Shown here: in pieces, positions 38,522 through 49,281 of the stretch
Layout of the letters: each line of letters opens with the position of its first letter
Position numbering within the stretch: the stretch's first letter is position 1
DNA from: Neptuniibacter victor
GTDB taxonomy: Bacteria; Pseudomonadota; Gammaproteobacteria; Pseudomonadales; Balneatricaceae
Length of the DNA stretch: 64,000 nt
Assembly (NCBI GenBank): GCA_027943745.1
Contig: AP025763.1
Location: forward strand, 3,888,147-3,952,146
Direction: 5' to 3'
Notes under the pieces: model-generated
The model's database searches: none
What the model saw: only the letters and a program-made list of their open reading frames with translations
Told to the model about the DNA's origin: nothing
Made by a program: the position numbers and the translations under genes

Positions 38522-39550
38522 TTATGGTTGACGTAACTCATCACCGATTGAAACTACATCTGTACTTTGCATAATCAGACCGTAGCTCACTTTTTCGAAT
38601 ACTTTGAAAACCATCAATTCACCCGAACGTTCTTGCGGCAAAGTGACAAACTCTTTTGTCACAGGATCCTTGATCCTTTCCCCACGTCGGTAAATAGCAA
38701 ACACATGGCCTGCATCCAATCCCTCGCGAGCACCACGATTAAGCGCGACAACATTGAACTGACCCGCATCACGAACACCACTCAACACAGAAAGGATCTT
38801 CCCTTCTATGCCTTCAGGTGACGGTTTTGGATAAAAGATAGACTGGATACGCACCTCTTCTGTTGGAACGACCCTATCAAGAACGCGCACCTCTTTATGA
38901 GACTTAACGATATCTAGCGAAATGACATCTTCGCTCTGCGCAGCCACATCCGCATCCGCTATTTTTACCATCTCAAATCCAAGAAACTCTTCGGTATCTG
39001 GATCTTTATATTCGTTTGCAGCGCGATAAACACCTTGGCGACGCTGATCTTCTAATAAGCTGCCCCGCGCATAAATACGATCACCCGCACCTGAAATCAG
39101 GCGCTCACCTCGACCACCGAGGACATATGGAGCCTCTTTAAGCAGGTTTTCAGACATAACACGGTTATCATTTAGAAAGCTGATAATATCGCGTAATGGA
39201 ATGGCAGGAATGGCATGCTCTAACGGTGATACACGTGCGCGAGGATAGATACCACTGTCACGGCGCACACCTAAGCGCGGCTTGCCATCAACCCACGTTA
39301 GATAGATGACGTCTCCCGGGTATATTAAGTGGGGATTATCTACTTGAGGATTGACGCCCCAAACCTCTGGCCACTTCCATGGGCTTTGCAAAAAACGCCC
39401 AGATATATGCCATAAGGTGTCCCCCTTAACGACCACATACTCTTGCGGATGGTCATTTCGAAGTAACAGATTATCCTTTCGCGTTTCAGCCTGAACGTGT
39501 ACCAGTGAAAGCATTACGAAGGCGAGTAAACCGCATAACAATTTTTTCAT
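38522..39550 (-). CDS. LysM-domain periplasmic protein
   Basis: 342 residues with a signal peptide (about 1-21, ending VQA-ET). A single LysM domain near 38-85 (EYVVVKGDTLWHISGRFL, PEVWGVNPQVDNPHLIYPGD) should bind peptidoglycan. The rest is an extended beta-rich region with no catalytic motif I can name. This gene is conserved between def and dprA in many gammaproteobacteria, divergent from def, and cotranscribed with dprA. Confidence 0.9.
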   Translation of the reverse strand: MKKLLCGLLAFVMLSLVHVQAETRKDNLLLRNDHPQEYVVVKGDTLWHISGRFLQSPWKWPEVWGVNPQVDNPHLIYPGDVIYLTWVDGKPRLGVRRDSGIYPRARVSPLEHAIPAIPLRDIISFLNDNRVMSENLLKEAPYVLGGRGERLISGAGDRIYARGSLLEDQRRQGVYRAANEYKDPDTEEFLGFEMVKIADADVAAQSEDVISLDIVKSHKEVRVLDRVVPTEEVRIQSIFYPKPSPEGIEGKILSVLSGVRDAGQFNVVALNRGAREGLDAGHVFAIYRRGERIKDPVTKEFVTLPQERSGELMVFKVFEKVSYGLIMQSTDVVSIGDELRQP

Positions 39551-39804
39551 GTCCAGTTCCCTTATTACTCCATCCTATAAAACTATCAAGGTCATGAAGT
39601 AACGACAATGCATTGAGCGTTCTAATCAGTATAATAGGTAGAATAATATTTTTCGCTATCCTTCTCGATATATTATTTCGGCTAATTGGCTGAAAAATCG
39701 AGAAAAAACATTAGATACTAATATACGAGTAATCTAACGTTAGCATGTATTGTCCATCGATACCTGCAAGATAGCCTCACGAAACGGAAGAATAGACTGT
39801 AATC

Positions 39805-40317
39805 ATGGCAAAATTGACCATTCTTGAATATCCCGACCCACGTCTTCGCACAATAGCGGAACCTGTTGATATCGTTGACGATTCTGTACGTGCTGAAATT
39901 GATGACATGTTTGAAACTATGTACGCAGCGCCGGGAATTGGTCTAGCGGCAACTCAAGTTAACATCCACAAACGTATCGTCACGATTGATATTTCTGAGG
40001 AACAAAACGAACCCCTTGTTCTCATTAATCCTGAATTCGAAGTGATAGAAGATGAGCTGCATAAATATCAAGAAGGCTGCCTTTCTGTCCCTGGGTTTTA
40101 TGAAGATGTTAAACGACCGCAAAAAGTGAAGCTCAAAGCCCTTGATTATAATGGCGAAGCATACGAACTGATTGCAGAAGATCTATTAGCGGTTTGTATC
40201 CAGCATGAACTTGATCACCTAAACGGTAAGCTGTTTGTTGATTACATCTCCATGCTAAAGCGTAATCGCATTAAGTCTAAGCTTGAAAAAATCCATAAGA
40301 TGCAAAAACAAGCATAA
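39805..40317 (+). CDS. def: Peptide deformylase
   Basis: 170 residues with the three metalloenzyme motifs: [20 protein letters not shown] (metal Cys) and QHELDHLNG (two His and the catalytic Glu). The enzyme removes the formyl group from nascent polypeptides. It leads the def-fmt-rsmB-trkA-trkH run and is followed by a strong terminator-like hairpin at 40336 before fmt. Confidence 0.97.
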   Translation: MAKLTILEYPDPRLRTIAEPVDIVDDSVRAEIDDMFETMYAAPGIGLAATQVNIHKRIVTIDISEEQNEPLVLINPEFEVIEDELHKYQEGCLSVPGFYEDVKRPQKVKLKALDYNGEAYELIAEDLLAVCIQHELDHLNGKLFVDYISMLKRNRIKSKLEKIHKMQKQA

Positions 40318-40335
40318 GCAAACAAACCTTTTTTC

Positions 40336-40372
40336 ACAGGCTTGCTGGTCTCCACTAGCAAGCCTGTTTTTA
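40336..40372 (+). terminator. Hairpin between def and fmt
   Basis: ACAGGCTTGCT (40336-40346) pairs with AGCAAGCCTGT (40357-40367), followed by TTTTATTT. It is a good intrinsic terminator but sits only about 15 bases before fmt, so fmt probably needs readthrough or a promoter overlapping the hairpin. Confidence 0.75.
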
Positions 40373-40385
40373 TTTGGAGTTTTCC

Positions 40386-41330
40386 ATGGCTGACGCCCCT
40401 CTTCGAATCGTATTTGCAGGTACACCAGAATTTGCTGCGTTTAATCTTCAAGCATTACTGGATAGTGAGCACGACGTTATTGCTGTTTATACCCAGCCAG
40501 ATAAAAAAGGAAAACGTAAAAACCAGATGGCGCCTCGCCCGGTAAAAGCCTTAGCTGAGGCGAATAACATACCGGTTTTCCAACCCTACAGCCTTAAAGA
40601 CGAAGCTGAACAGCAAGTACTTGCTAACCTTGAAGCTGACATAATGGTTGTAGTGGCATACGGAATGTTACTGCCAAAATCAATATTAGATACCCCAAGA
40701 CTGGGTTGCATCAACGTTCATGGCTCCATCCTGCCTCGATGGCGTGGCGCTGCACCGATCGAACGGGCGATGCTTGCTGGAGATTCAGAAACTGGCGTCA
40801 CAATTATGCAGATGGATGAAGGCTTAGATACTGGTGACATGCTGTTAAAAGCCACAACGCCTATCACCCCAACAGACACCGCAGCCTCAATTTTTGAACG
40901 TTTAGGCACCATTGGAGCTGAAGCGTTGGTAGAAACCCTCGCCCAGTTCAAATCTAATAGCGTCACAGCCCAGCAACAAGATAATGACCTGGCAACTTAT
41001 GCCAGCAAATTAAGTAAAGAAGAGGGGGCTATCGATTGGACATTGTCCGCCTCTGAGATCGACTTAAAAATTAGGGCACTAAGCCCTCGAGTTGCCGTTA
41101 CGTTTCAAATCAACGGTGAAGCCGTAAAGCTACTCGCATGTGAAGTCCTCGAGCAACAAGGACCTGCGGGAGAAATTCTGCCTTCCGACAAGAAGAGTAT
41201 TGTCGTCGGTTGTGGCCAAGATGCGATTAAACTTAAACAGCTCCAACCACCGGGTAAAAAGCCGATGGATGCCGCAGCTATACTGAATTCCAAACGCGAG
41301 CAATACAGCGCTGGCGTAAAATTAGGGTAA
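40386..41330 (+). CDS. fmt: Methionyl-tRNA formyltransferase
   Basis: 314 residues from the ATG at 40386, which has a GGAG box six bases upstream; a TTG at 40374 is less likely. Signatures: RIVFAGTPEFAA at the N-terminus, the formyl-folate site HGSILPRWRGAAPIERA and MDEGLDTGDML. It formylates initiator Met-tRNA; the C-terminal OB-like region contains PAGEIL and QLQPPGKKPMDAA. Its stop overlaps the rsmB start. Confidence 0.97.
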   Translation: MADAPLRIVFAGTPEFAAFNLQALLDSEHDVIAVYTQPDKKGKRKNQMAPRPVKALAEANNIPVFQPYSLKDEAEQQVLANLEADIMVVVAYGMLLPKSILDTPRLGCINVHGSILPRWRGAAPIERAMLAGDSETGVTIMQMDEGLDTGDMLLKATTPITPTDTAASIFERLGTIGAEALVETLAQFKSNSVTAQQQDNDLATYASKLSKEEGAIDWTLSASEIDLKIRALSPRVAVTFQINGEAVKLLACEVLEQQGPAGEILPSDKKSIVVGCGQDAIKLKQLQPPGKKPMDAAAILNSKREQYSAGVKLG

Positions 41331-42643
41331 TGGTCATGACAACAAATGTACGTGCGTTAGCGGCCTTAGTGCTTACCCCTTTATTGCAAAATAAAGGCTC
41401 ACTCAATACACACTACCCAAGTATAGAAAAGCGCTGCCCAGATAAAGATAGAGCGCTTCTACGTGAGCTATGCTACGGCACTATGCGTCATCACCCCCAA
41501 CTTAATTGCATTATTAAATTACTGCAGAATCGTGCGTTTAAATTCCGAGATATCGACATAAAGGCGATTGTGCTTGTCGGCCTATATCAGCTGCAACACA
41601 CCCGCATACCTGCACATGCTGCGATCAGCGAAAGTGTAGATGCCTGCCGTGAGTTAGATAAAGAGTGGGCCGGCAAAGTGGTCAATGCCATTCTACGCCG
41701 CTTCCAACGCGAACAGGAAGAGCTTGAAGAATCCCTAAGCTCAAATGAGTCTTATGAGTACAACCATCCAGAGTGGATGATCGCCAAACTGAAAAACAAT
41801 TGGCCCGATCACTGGCAGCAGATCCTCGAAGCCAACAATAGCCAAGCACCGCTCACGCTTAGAATTAATCACCAACAAACTAATCGCCCAGATTATCTTG
41901 ATCGACTTACTCCCATCGTCGATACAGAAGAAACCACTTTTAGTGATCAAGGCATCCGCTTAGGTAGCTCTCTTAATGTTGAATCACTGCCAGGCTATGA
42001 AGATGGCGCTTTCAGTGTTCAAGATGAAGCCGCTCAACTTTCTGCACAGCTGCTCGACCTCAAACCTGATCAATACGTCCTTGATGCTTGTGCAGCCCCA
42101 GGCGGCAAGCTATGCCATATCCTTGAAACAGAGCCTTCTTTAGCTGTAGTAGATGCAGTCGAGCTAGAAGAGCGACGAGCAGGTCGTATAGAGGAAAATT
42201 TAGAACGCCTAGATTTAGAAGCCAATCTAATTATCGCAGACGCATCCTCTCAAGAATGGTGGAGTGGGGAACTTTATGATCGCATCCTCTTAGATGCGCC
42301 CTGTTCGGCAACAGGTGTGATCAGACGAAATCCCGATATTAAATACCTCCGTCAGGGCGAAGACATTATTGAGATCTCTAAACTACAGCTCTCAATCCTT
42401 GAAAACTGCTGGTCGATGCTTAAGCCTGGTGGCAAGCTTCTGTATGCGACATGCTCAATATTCCCTCAAGAGAATGAGCGCTTAATTAAGCGATTTATGG
42501 CTCAAACCGATGATGCCATACATAGACCAATCAGTGCTCCTTGGGGTCTCAAGCGCGAATATGGGCGCCAACTGTTTCCTCAAATCAATGGTCATGACGG
42601 TTTCTATTATGCTCTGCTACAAAAACAGAGTAAGCTCGACTAA
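41330..42643 (+). CDS. rsmB: 16S rRNA m5C967 methyltransferase
   Basis: 437 residues: an N-terminal NusB-like RNA-binding domain (LCYGTMRHHPQLNCIIKLL, IPAHAAISESVDACRELDKEW) and a C-terminal Rossmann methyltransferase with DACAAPGGKLCHIL, LLDAPCSATGVIRRNPD and the catalytic Cys in YATCSIFPQEN. It methylates C967 of 16S rRNA. The ATG overlaps the fmt stop (TAATG), so the genes are translationally coupled. Confidence 0.96.
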   Translation: MVMTTNVRALAALVLTPLLQNKGSLNTHYPSIEKRCPDKDRALLRELCYGTMRHHPQLNCIIKLLQNRAFKFRDIDIKAIVLVGLYQLQHTRIPAHAAISESVDACRELDKEWAGKVVNAILRRFQREQEELEESLSSNESYEYNHPEWMIAKLKNNWPDHWQQILEANNSQAPLTLRINHQQTNRPDYLDRLTPIVDTEETTFSDQGIRLGSSLNVESLPGYEDGAFSVQDEAAQLSAQLLDLKPDQYVLDACAAPGGKLCHILETEPSLAVVDAVELEERRAGRIEENLERLDLEANLIIADASSQEWWSGELYDRILLDAPCSATGVIRRNPDIKYLRQGEDIIEISKLQLSILENCWSMLKPGGKLLYATCSIFPQENERLIKRFMAQTDDAIHRPISAPWGLKREYGRQLFPQINGHDGFYYALLQKQSKLD

Positions 42644-42683
42644 AACAGCGTATTAATACCCCAACAGCAGTAAAAGGCTGATA

Positions 42684-44060
42684 ATGAAGATCATTATTCT
42701 TGGTGCCGGTCAGGTTGGCGGCACACTGGCTGAAAACTTAGCCAGCGAAGATAACGACATCACTATTGTCGATACCGATTCTGGACGCTTACGCGAATTG
42801 CAGGATCGTTTAGATATCCGAACCATAGAGGGCAAGGCTTCTTACCCCTCTGTACTCGATCAAGCAGGTGCACTCGATGCCGACATGCTGATCGCCGTTA
42901 CCAATTCGGACGAAGTCAATATGATCGCGTGCCAGATAGGGCAAACGCTTTTTAACACACCGACTAAAATAGCCCGCGTACGTGAACACGATTATCTCAA
43001 CAAAAATCAAAAGATTTTTGGCGAGAAAGGGATTCCAATCGATGTACGTATCAGCCCCGAGCTGTTGGTCACAAAACATATAAAACGCTTAATCCAGCAT
43101 CCCGGCGCACTTCAGGTTCTGGATTTTGCTGATGGCAAAGCGCAGTTAGTTGCAGTCAAAGCATACTACGGCGGCCCGCTTGTTGGGCGCGAGATATCTT
43201 ACCTTCGTGCGCACATGCCAGCAGTAGATACACGGGTAGCAGCCATTTTCCGTAGCGGTAGCCCAATTATTCCTAAAGGGGATACTGTCATTGAAGCAGA
43301 CGATGAAGTGTTCTTTATTGCCGCACGTAAAGACATTCGTGCAGTGATGAGTGAGCTGCGTCGTCTTGATCGCCCCTATAAACGCATCATCATCGCAGGG
43401 GGCGGTAACATCGGTGCCCGTTTAGCGGAATCGATAGAAGATAACTACCAAGTTAAAATAATCGAACGTGATATGCGGCGCTGTAATCAACTAGCACGCA
43501 CGCTTGATAATACAATCGTTCTTCAAGGTAGCGCTTCCGATCGTGAGCTGTTAATTGAAGAAAACATCGAAGATACCGATGTTTTCTGCGCACTAACCAA
43601 TGACGATGAAGCCAATATCATGGCCTCTATGTTGGCTAAACGACAGGGCGCTCGCACGGTAATGACACTCATCAACAATCCGGCTTACGTCGATTTGGTG
43701 CAAGGTGGTGCAATCGATATAGCGATATCACCACAACAGACTACCATCGGCGCACTCCTGACTCATGTTAGACGAGGCGATGTTGTTGCCGTTCACTCCT
43801 TACGACGCGGCGCAGCCGAAGCGCTAGAAGCGGTTGCCCATGGCGACAAATCCTCATCTAAAGTTGTTGGCAAGACCATTGAAGAGATCAGTCTACCGCC
43901 GGGCACGACTATCGGCGCGATTGTCCGTAATGACGAAGTGTTAATCGCACATGATGATGTGGTAGTAGAGAGTGGTGATCACGTTATTTTATTCCTAGTA
44001 GATAAACGTAGAATCAACGAAGTAGAACGGCTTTTCCAAGTTGGGCTTACATTCTTTTAA
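42684..44060 (+). CDS. trkA: Trk potassium uptake peripheral protein
   Basis: 458 residues with two tandem RCK units, each with a nucleotide-binding Rossmann motif ([16 protein letters not shown] near residue 3, [16 protein letters not shown] near 235) and a C-terminal ligand domain. It is a cytoplasmic NAD/ATP-binding gate for the TrkH channel and is needed for potassium uptake. It is followed 15 bases later by trkH, so both subunits are cotranscribed. Confidence 0.97.
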   Translation: MKIIILGAGQVGGTLAENLASEDNDITIVDTDSGRLRELQDRLDIRTIEGKASYPSVLDQAGALDADMLIAVTNSDEVNMIACQIGQTLFNTPTKIARVREHDYLNKNQKIFGEKGIPIDVRISPELLVTKHIKRLIQHPGALQVLDFADGKAQLVAVKAYYGGPLVGREISYLRAHMPAVDTRVAAIFRSGSPIIPKGDTVIEADDEVFFIAARKDIRAVMSELRRLDRPYKRIIIAGGGNIGARLAESIEDNYQVKIIERDMRRCNQLARTLDNTIVLQGSASDRELLIEENIEDTDVFCALTNDDEANIMASMLAKRQGARTVMTLINNPAYVDLVQGGAIDIAISPQQTTIGALLTHVRRGDVVAVHSLRRGAAEALEAVAHGDKSSSKVVGKTIEEISLPPGTTIGAIVRNDEVLIAHDDVVVESGDHVILFLVDKRRINEVERLFQVGLTFF

Positions 44061-44075
44061 TCGGTAAACGTACAG

Positions 44076-45524
44076 ATGCATTACAAAGTCATACTTCGCA
44101 TTCTTGGCATTTTGCTGATGATATTCAGCATCTCTATGCTGCCGCCTCTTGGTATATCGTTTCTCTATGACGACGGCGCAGAGCTCGCCTTTATTGCCGG
44201 CTTTCTCATTACGTTAATGACAGGTTTCTTTATTTGGATTCCTGTCTACCGTGTCAGACAAGATCTCCGTACCCGTGATGGTTTCTTAATCACGGTGCTC
44301 TTTTGGGCAGTGCTAGGGCTCTTCGGATCGTTCCCATTTATGCTTACGGAAGTCCCTCACTTGTCTTTTGTTGACGCTGTATTTGAATCGCTTTCTGGCT
44401 TAACTACCACCGGCGCAACAGTCATCACAGGTATCGACGACCTCCCTAAATCAATTCTTTTCTATCGCCAGCAACTGCAATGGCTTGGCGGCATGGGTAT
44501 TATCGTTTTAGCCGTCGCGATTCTTCCAATGCTAGGTATCGGTGGTATGCAGCTTTATCGTGCAGAAACACCGGGTCCTGTAAAAGACTCAAAACTAACA
44601 CCCCGTATCACCGAAACAGCTAAAGCACTGTGGTATATCTATCTTTCACTCACTATTGCTTGTGGTGTTGGATACTGGCTGGCGGGTATGGATGCATTCG
44701 ATGCTATTAGTCATAGTTTCTCTACAGTAGCCATTGGCGGCTTCTCCACCCACGATGCCAGTATTGGTTATTTCGATTCCGTAGCAATAGAACTTATCTG
44801 CATCTTTTTCATGACCATCTCTGCGGTCAATTTTGGGCTGCACTTCTTTGCTTGGCGGCAACGCTCATTGCTTCACTATCTCAATGATCCTGAGTTTAAG
44901 TTTTACCTATCAACCTTGGCGGGGATCACCATCATTGCGCTAACAGCGCTGGTAGTAACCGAGACATACGCCCCTGGCGAATCGCTGCGTAAAGCAACCT
45001 TCATGGTAGTGTCCATTGCGACAACAACAGGGTTCGCTACGGCTGATTTTGCACACTGGCCTGTTATGCTGCCGTTCTTGCTCTTTGTAGCAGCCTTTGC
45101 AGGGGGATGTGCAGGATCGACCGGCGGTGGCATGAAAGTCATCCGAGTACTGCTTATCCTGAAACAGGGTTATCGTGAGATCCAACGCTTGGTACATCCA
45201 AACGCGATCATCCCAGTTAAGTTAGGCAAGAAGCCAATCTCTGACAAAGTACTCGAAGCTGTATGGGGATTTTTCTCTGTCTACATGATCGTCTTCGTTG
45301 TAATGCTAATCGTTCTGCTAGCCACTGGCTTAGACCAAGTAACCGCCTGGTCCGCCGTAGGGGCTACGCTGAATAACTTAGGTCCTGGTTTAGGCGAAGT
45401 ATCAGCTCACTATGGCGATCTAAACGAACCCGCCAAGTGGGTGCTATGCTTTGCGATGTTATTAGGCCGCTTGGAAGTATTTACACTACTCGTGTTATTT
45501 ACGCCGATTTTTTGGAAACGGTAA
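44076..45524 (+). CDS. trkH: Trk potassium uptake channel subunit
   Basis: 482-residue membrane protein of the TrkH/KtrB superfamily with four M1-P-M2 repeats. Filter-like segments can be seen: GLTTTGATVITG, SFSTVAIGGFSTHD, VSIATTTGFATADF and GATLNNLGPGLGEV. With TrkA it imports K+ driven by the proton gradient. It closes the def-to-trk run. It is normally partnered by trkA, as here. Confidence 0.96.
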   Translation: MHYKVILRILGILLMIFSISMLPPLGISFLYDDGAELAFIAGFLITLMTGFFIWIPVYRVRQDLRTRDGFLITVLFWAVLGLFGSFPFMLTEVPHLSFVDAVFESLSGLTTTGATVITGIDDLPKSILFYRQQLQWLGGMGIIVLAVAILPMLGIGGMQLYRAETPGPVKDSKLTPRITETAKALWYIYLSLTIACGVGYWLAGMDAFDAISHSFSTVAIGGFSTHDASIGYFDSVAIELICIFFMTISAVNFGLHFFAWRQRSLLHYLNDPEFKFYLSTLAGITIIALTALVVTETYAPGESLRKATFMVVSIATTTGFATADFAHWPVMLPFLLFVAAFAGGCAGSTGGGMKVIRVLLILKQGYREIQRLVHPNAIIPVKLGKKPISDKVLEAVWGFFSVYMIVFVVMLIVLLATGLDQVTAWSAVGATLNNLGPGLGEVSAHYGDLNEPAKWVLCFAMLLGRLEVFTLLVLFTPIFWKR

Positions 45525-45580
45525 ATCACCGAAAACCGTCTCGGCTCACTCTTTAAATTACAATTTTGGGTAACATACGT

Positions 45581-46027
45581 ATGCGCTATACAGTTTATCT
45601 TTCTGGTGAAATCCACTCCGATTGGCGTGATAAAATTAAAAAAGCGATCAACCAAAACGGTTTGCCAATTGACGTCTTAACCCCAAATACAGATCACGAT
45701 TCTAGTGATGGCTGCGCAACTGAGATCCTCGGGGCTGAAGATTCAAATTTCTGGACTGATCATAAATCTGCCAAAATGAATACGATGCGCCATATGACAG
45801 CGATCAAACGTGCCGATATTGTCATCGTGCGCTTTGGCGATAAATACCGTCAGTGGAATGCTGCCTTCGATGCAGGCTTTGCCATTGCTAACGGCAAATC
45901 ACTGATCGTTGAGCATGCCCCGGAGTTAACACACCCTCTGAAAGAGATCGATGCATGCGCACATGCCGTTGCTGAAAACACTGAACAAGTGATCGAAACA
46001 CTGAAATATCTCTGCTTAGATTATTAA
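45581..46027 (+). CDS. ytoQ: YtoQ-family protein
   Basis: 148 residues from the ATG at 45581; a TTG at 45566 is also in frame. The N-terminus RYTVYLSGEIHSDWRDKI and the block MTAIKRADIVIVRFGDKYRQWNAAFDAG show the Rossmann-like fold of the YtoQ and nucleoside 2-deoxyribosyltransferase-like families. The function is not established. It has its own downstream terminator and lies between trkH and glyQ. Confidence 0.82.
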   Translation: MRYTVYLSGEIHSDWRDKIKKAINQNGLPIDVLTPNTDHDSSDGCATEILGAEDSNFWTDHKSAKMNTMRHMTAIKRADIVIVRFGDKYRQWNAAFDAGFAIANGKSLIVEHAPELTHPLKEIDACAHAVAENTEQVIETLKYLCLDY

Positions 46028-46044
46028 ATCTACTCGGTGAAATA

Positions 46045-46075
46045 GGGCAGATTCTCCATCTGCCCGATCTTTTCA
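46045..46075 (+). terminator. Terminator after ytoQ
   Basis: GGGCAGAT (46045-46052) pairs with ATCTGCCC (46058-46065) around a five-base loop, followed by GATCTTTTC. It is a modest T-run but a strong stem. Confidence 0.65.
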
Positions 46076-46139
46076 TTAAAAATCCCGCATTATCTGACCT
46101 TCAGCATTATTCCAGAGACAGATTGATCAATTTTTGTTG

Positions 46140-46145
46140 TATAAT
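46140..46145 (+). promoter_or_regulatory. Putative -10 element for glyQ
   Basis: TATAAT at 46140-46145 lies about 31 bases before the chosen glyQ start; no good -35 at proper spacing was seen. If used, it rules out translation starts before 46150, supporting 46176. Confidence 0.45.
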
Positions 46146-46175
46146 TCTCGGCTAATTTTTTCGGCCAAATTTACA

Positions 46176-47147
46176 ATGGTGAACTCTGTGACTGATAAGG
46201 CAACCCCAGACGTAAGCACATTTCAGGGGCTGATCCTTGCTCTGCAGGAATACTGGGCAGAGCAGGGTTGTGTAATCGTACAACCTCTCGACATGGAGGT
46301 AGGTGCTGGCACCTTCCATCCAGCAACTTTTCTTCGTGCAATTGGACCAGAAACTTGGCGCTCTGCGTACGTGCAGCCAAGCCGTCGTCCAACGGATGGT
46401 CGTTATGGCGAAAACCCTAACCGCCTACAGCACTACTACCAATTCCAAGTTGTGTTAAAGCCATCCCCTGACAACATTCAGGAGCTTTATCTAGACTCTT
46501 TACGTCGCATGGGCGTAGATCTCGGAATCCATGACGTACGTTTCGTAGAGGACAACTGGGAGTCGCCTACACTAGGCGCATGGGGTCTTGGTTGGGAAGT
46601 TTGGCTTAACGGCATGGAAGTGACCCAATTCACTTACTTCCAACAAGCCGGTGGGTTGGAGTGTTACCCCGTCACAGGTGAAATCACCTATGGTCTCGAA
46701 CGTATCGCAATGTACCTGCAAAATGTTGATAGCGTTTATGACCTTATTTGGGCGAAGAACCCGGACGGTTCTGTTGTTACTTATGGCGACGTGTTCCACC
46801 AGAATGAGGTAGAGCAATCTACTTATAACTTTGAACACGCAGACGTACCTCAACTGTTCAAACAGTTCGATCACTGTGAAGCTGAATGTAACAAGCTACT
46901 TTCTCTTGAAAAGCCGCTGCCTTTGCCTGCCTACGAGCAAGTACTGAAAGCATCTCATACGTTCAATCTTTTAGATGCTCGCCACGCGATCTCGGTCACT
47001 GAACGCCAACGTTACATTCTTCGTGTTCGTACACTTGCCCGTGGAGTTGCTCAAGCGTATTTCGATGCCCGTAAAGAATTAGGTTTTCCGCTAGCGCCTG
47101 AAGCACTGCGCCAGGCAGTACTAGCCAACTGCGAGGAGAGCAAGTAA
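46176..47147 (+). CDS. glyQ: Glycyl-tRNA synthetase alpha subunit
   Basis: 323 residues from the ATG at 46176, which begins [12 protein letters not shown] before the conserved [14 protein letters not shown]. An in-frame TTG at 46134 lies upstream of the likely promoter. The catalytic core is nearly unchanged from E. coli: [40 protein letters not shown] and [14 protein letters not shown]-type segments. It forms the alpha2beta2 synthetase with GlyS. The stop overlaps the glyS start. Confidence 0.96.
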   Translation: MVNSVTDKATPDVSTFQGLILALQEYWAEQGCVIVQPLDMEVGAGTFHPATFLRAIGPETWRSAYVQPSRRPTDGRYGENPNRLQHYYQFQVVLKPSPDNIQELYLDSLRRMGVDLGIHDVRFVEDNWESPTLGAWGLGWEVWLNGMEVTQFTYFQQAGGLECYPVTGEITYGLERIAMYLQNVDSVYDLIWAKNPDGSVVTYGDVFHQNEVEQSTYNFEHADVPQLFKQFDHCEAECNKLLSLEKPLPLPAYEQVLKASHTFNLLDARHAISVTERQRYILRVRTLARGVAQAYFDARKELGFPLAPEALRQAVLANCEESK

Positions 47148-49195
47148 TGGCACAACATGATTTTCTTGTAGAGCTAGGTACTGAAGAGTTACCACCGAAA
47201 GCCCTTAAAGCATTATCTGATGCTTTCACTAAAGGCATTATCGATGGGTTAGCAGAAGCGGGGGTTAACTTCGACAACGTTAAAAGCTATGCATCGCCAC
47301 GTCGTCTTGCCGTTCTTATTAACGGTTTAGCTGACAAACAGGCCGACCGTGAGATCGAAAAACGCGGACCATCAACCAAAGCACCGGGAAAAGCGGTAGA
47401 AGGTTTTGCACGCTCATGCGGCGTAACGGCTGACCAGCTTGAAAAGATCGATACGAGCAAAGGCGAGTACTTTAATTTCAAAGCAACGGAAGAGGGTAAA
47501 GCAACCACATCGCTATTACCGTCATTGGTTGAAAGCTCGCTTAACAAACTACCGATCCCTAAACGCATGCGCTGGGGAGCTTCGCGTGTTGAGTTTGTAC
47601 GCCCGGTGCATTGGCTAGTAATGCTGTTTGGCGATGAAGTAATCGATTGTGAAATTTTAGGCTTAACATCTGGACGTAAAACACGAGGCCACCGCTTCCA
47701 TTACAACCAAGAAATTGAGCTTATTACGCCTTCTTCCTATGCGACTAGCCTAGAAAATCCGGGCATGGTTATCGCTGATTACGACATCCGTAAAGCGATG
47801 ATCAATAAGCAGGTGCAAGCAGAAGGCGCCAAGCTAAATGCTGTCGCTCAGATTGACCCCGATCTACTCGATGAAGTTACTGCACTTAATGAATGGCCAG
47901 TCGCACTGACAGGCCGTTTTGAAGAGCGCTTCTTAGAAGTTCCAGCCCAAGCATTGATCTCCTCGATGAAAGAGCACCAGAAGTACTTCCATCACTTCGA
48001 TGCGAATGGCAACTTACTTCCCAACTTCACAACCATCTGTAACATCGTATCCAACGACCCGCAACAGGTTATAGAAGGGAATGAAAAAGTAATTCGCCCA
48101 CGCCTATCGGATGCAGCCTTCTTCTTCGAAACGGACAAGAAGACGACGCTTGAAGCACGAGTGGAAAAACTTAAAAGCATCGTTTTCCAAAAAGATCTTG
48201 GCACTGTTTACGACAAAGCCTCACGCATCAGCGCGCTATCGGGCAAGATTGCTAATGCATTAGGCAAAGATCAAGCGAAAGCCGAACGCGCTGGTCTACT
48301 TGCCAAAACAGACCTGTTAACAGACATGGTATATGAGTTCACCGATCTGCAAGGGCTAATGGGTTACCATTACGCACTTAATGATGGCGAAGACCAAGAA
48401 GTGGCACTTGCCCAAAACGAGCAATACATGCCTCGCTTTGCAGGTGATGAACTACCTCAGACAGCACCAGGCATCGCTGTAGCGATTGCTGACCGTCTAG
48501 ACACATTAACAGGCCTATTCGGCATCAATCAGCCGCCTACAGGCTCAAAGGACCCGTTCGCACTCCGTCGTGCTGCACTTGGTGTTTTGCGTATTATTGT
48601 CGAGCGTGAATTAGATTTAGATCTACGTGATCTATTGAAGATCGCTGCTGACAATCACAACTCTCTGCCTGCTAGAGACGACCTAGAGGACAAAGTTCTA
48701 GACTTTATGCTCGACCGATTCCGCGCATGGTACGAAGACGCAGACATCAACGCTGAAGTATTCCTGTCAGTTCTTGCTCTCAAACCAAGCCGCCCGCTCG
48801 ATTTCGACCGTCGTGTTAAAGCAGTAAATCACTTCAGAACGCTGGACGAAGCATCGGCATTAGCCGCTGCTAACAAGCGCGTATCAAACATCCTTAACAA
48901 GCAGGGCGTTGAAGGTACAGCTGAGATTAACTCCGCTTTATTAGCAGAGGAAACAGAGAAGACACTGGCTGCCGCTATTGAATCTCAAAAAGCGATACTT
49001 GCCCCACTATTTGCTGAAGGCAAATACCAGGAAGCACTCGAGTCTTTATCTAGCCTCCGCCAACCTGTCGACGCTTTCTTTGATAACGTGATGGTTATGG
49101 CTGATGATGATTCGGTTAAAAATAACCGTCTCGCAATCTTAAGTCAGCTTCGCGCGCTTTTCCTTGGTGTTGCAGACATATCAGTTCTTGGCTAA
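47147..49195 (+). CDS. glyS: Glycyl-tRNA synthetase beta subunit
   Basis: 682 residues, normal for bacterial GlyS. The N-terminus is DFLVELGTEELPPKALK; RPVHWLVMLFGDEVI, EHQKYFHHFD, SDAAFFFETDKK and the PGIAVAIADRLDTLTGLFGI segment follow. It binds the tRNA and partners GlyQ. The ATG overlaps the glyQ stop (TAATG), so the two are translationally coupled. A strong terminator follows at 49219. Confidence 0.97.
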   Translation: MAQHDFLVELGTEELPPKALKALSDAFTKGIIDGLAEAGVNFDNVKSYASPRRLAVLINGLADKQADREIEKRGPSTKAPGKAVEGFARSCGVTADQLEKIDTSKGEYFNFKATEEGKATTSLLPSLVESSLNKLPIPKRMRWGASRVEFVRPVHWLVMLFGDEVIDCEILGLTSGRKTRGHRFHYNQEIELITPSSYATSLENPGMVIADYDIRKAMINKQVQAEGAKLNAVAQIDPDLLDEVTALNEWPVALTGRFEERFLEVPAQALISSMKEHQKYFHHFDANGNLLPNFTTICNIVSNDPQQVIEGNEKVIRPRLSDAAFFFETDKKTTLEARVEKLKSIVFQKDLGTVYDKASRISALSGKIANALGKDQAKAERAGLLAKTDLLTDMVYEFTDLQGLMGYHYALNDGEDQEVALAQNEQYMPRFAGDELPQTAPGIAVAIADRLDTLTGLFGINQPPTGSKDPFALRRAALGVLRIIVERELDLDLRDLLKIAADNHNSLPARDDLEDKVLDFMLDRFRAWYEDADINAEVFLSVLALKPSRPLDFDRRVKAVNHFRTLDEASALAAANKRVSNILNKQGVEGTAEINSALLAEETEKTLAAAIESQKAILAPLFAEGKYQEALESLSSLRQPVDAFFDNVMVMADDDSVKNNRLAILSQLRALFLGVADISVLG

Positions 49196-49218
49196 ATATC
49201 ACTTGAATGCTTAAACTA

Positions 49219-49245
49219 AACCGGTCCCTCCAGACCGGTTTTTTT
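49219..49245 (+). terminator. Terminator after glyS
   Basis: AACCGGTC (49219-49226) pairs with GACCGGTT (49233-49240) and runs into a seven-T tract. It sits just before the first parS site. Confidence 0.88.
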
Positions 49246-49246
49246 A

Positions 49247-49262
49247 TGTTTCACGTGAAACT
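49247..49262. promoter_or_regulatory. parS site 1 (ParB-binding)
   Basis: TGTTTCACGTGAAACT matches the universal parS palindrome TGTTTCACGTGAAACA at 15 of 16 bases; the inner 14 bases are a perfect palindrome. It lies in the glyS-gmhB gap, about 14.4 kb from dnaA. The parAB genes are not in the window. Confidence 0.9.
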
Positions 49263-49281
49263 TACACTTTGAGATTTCTGT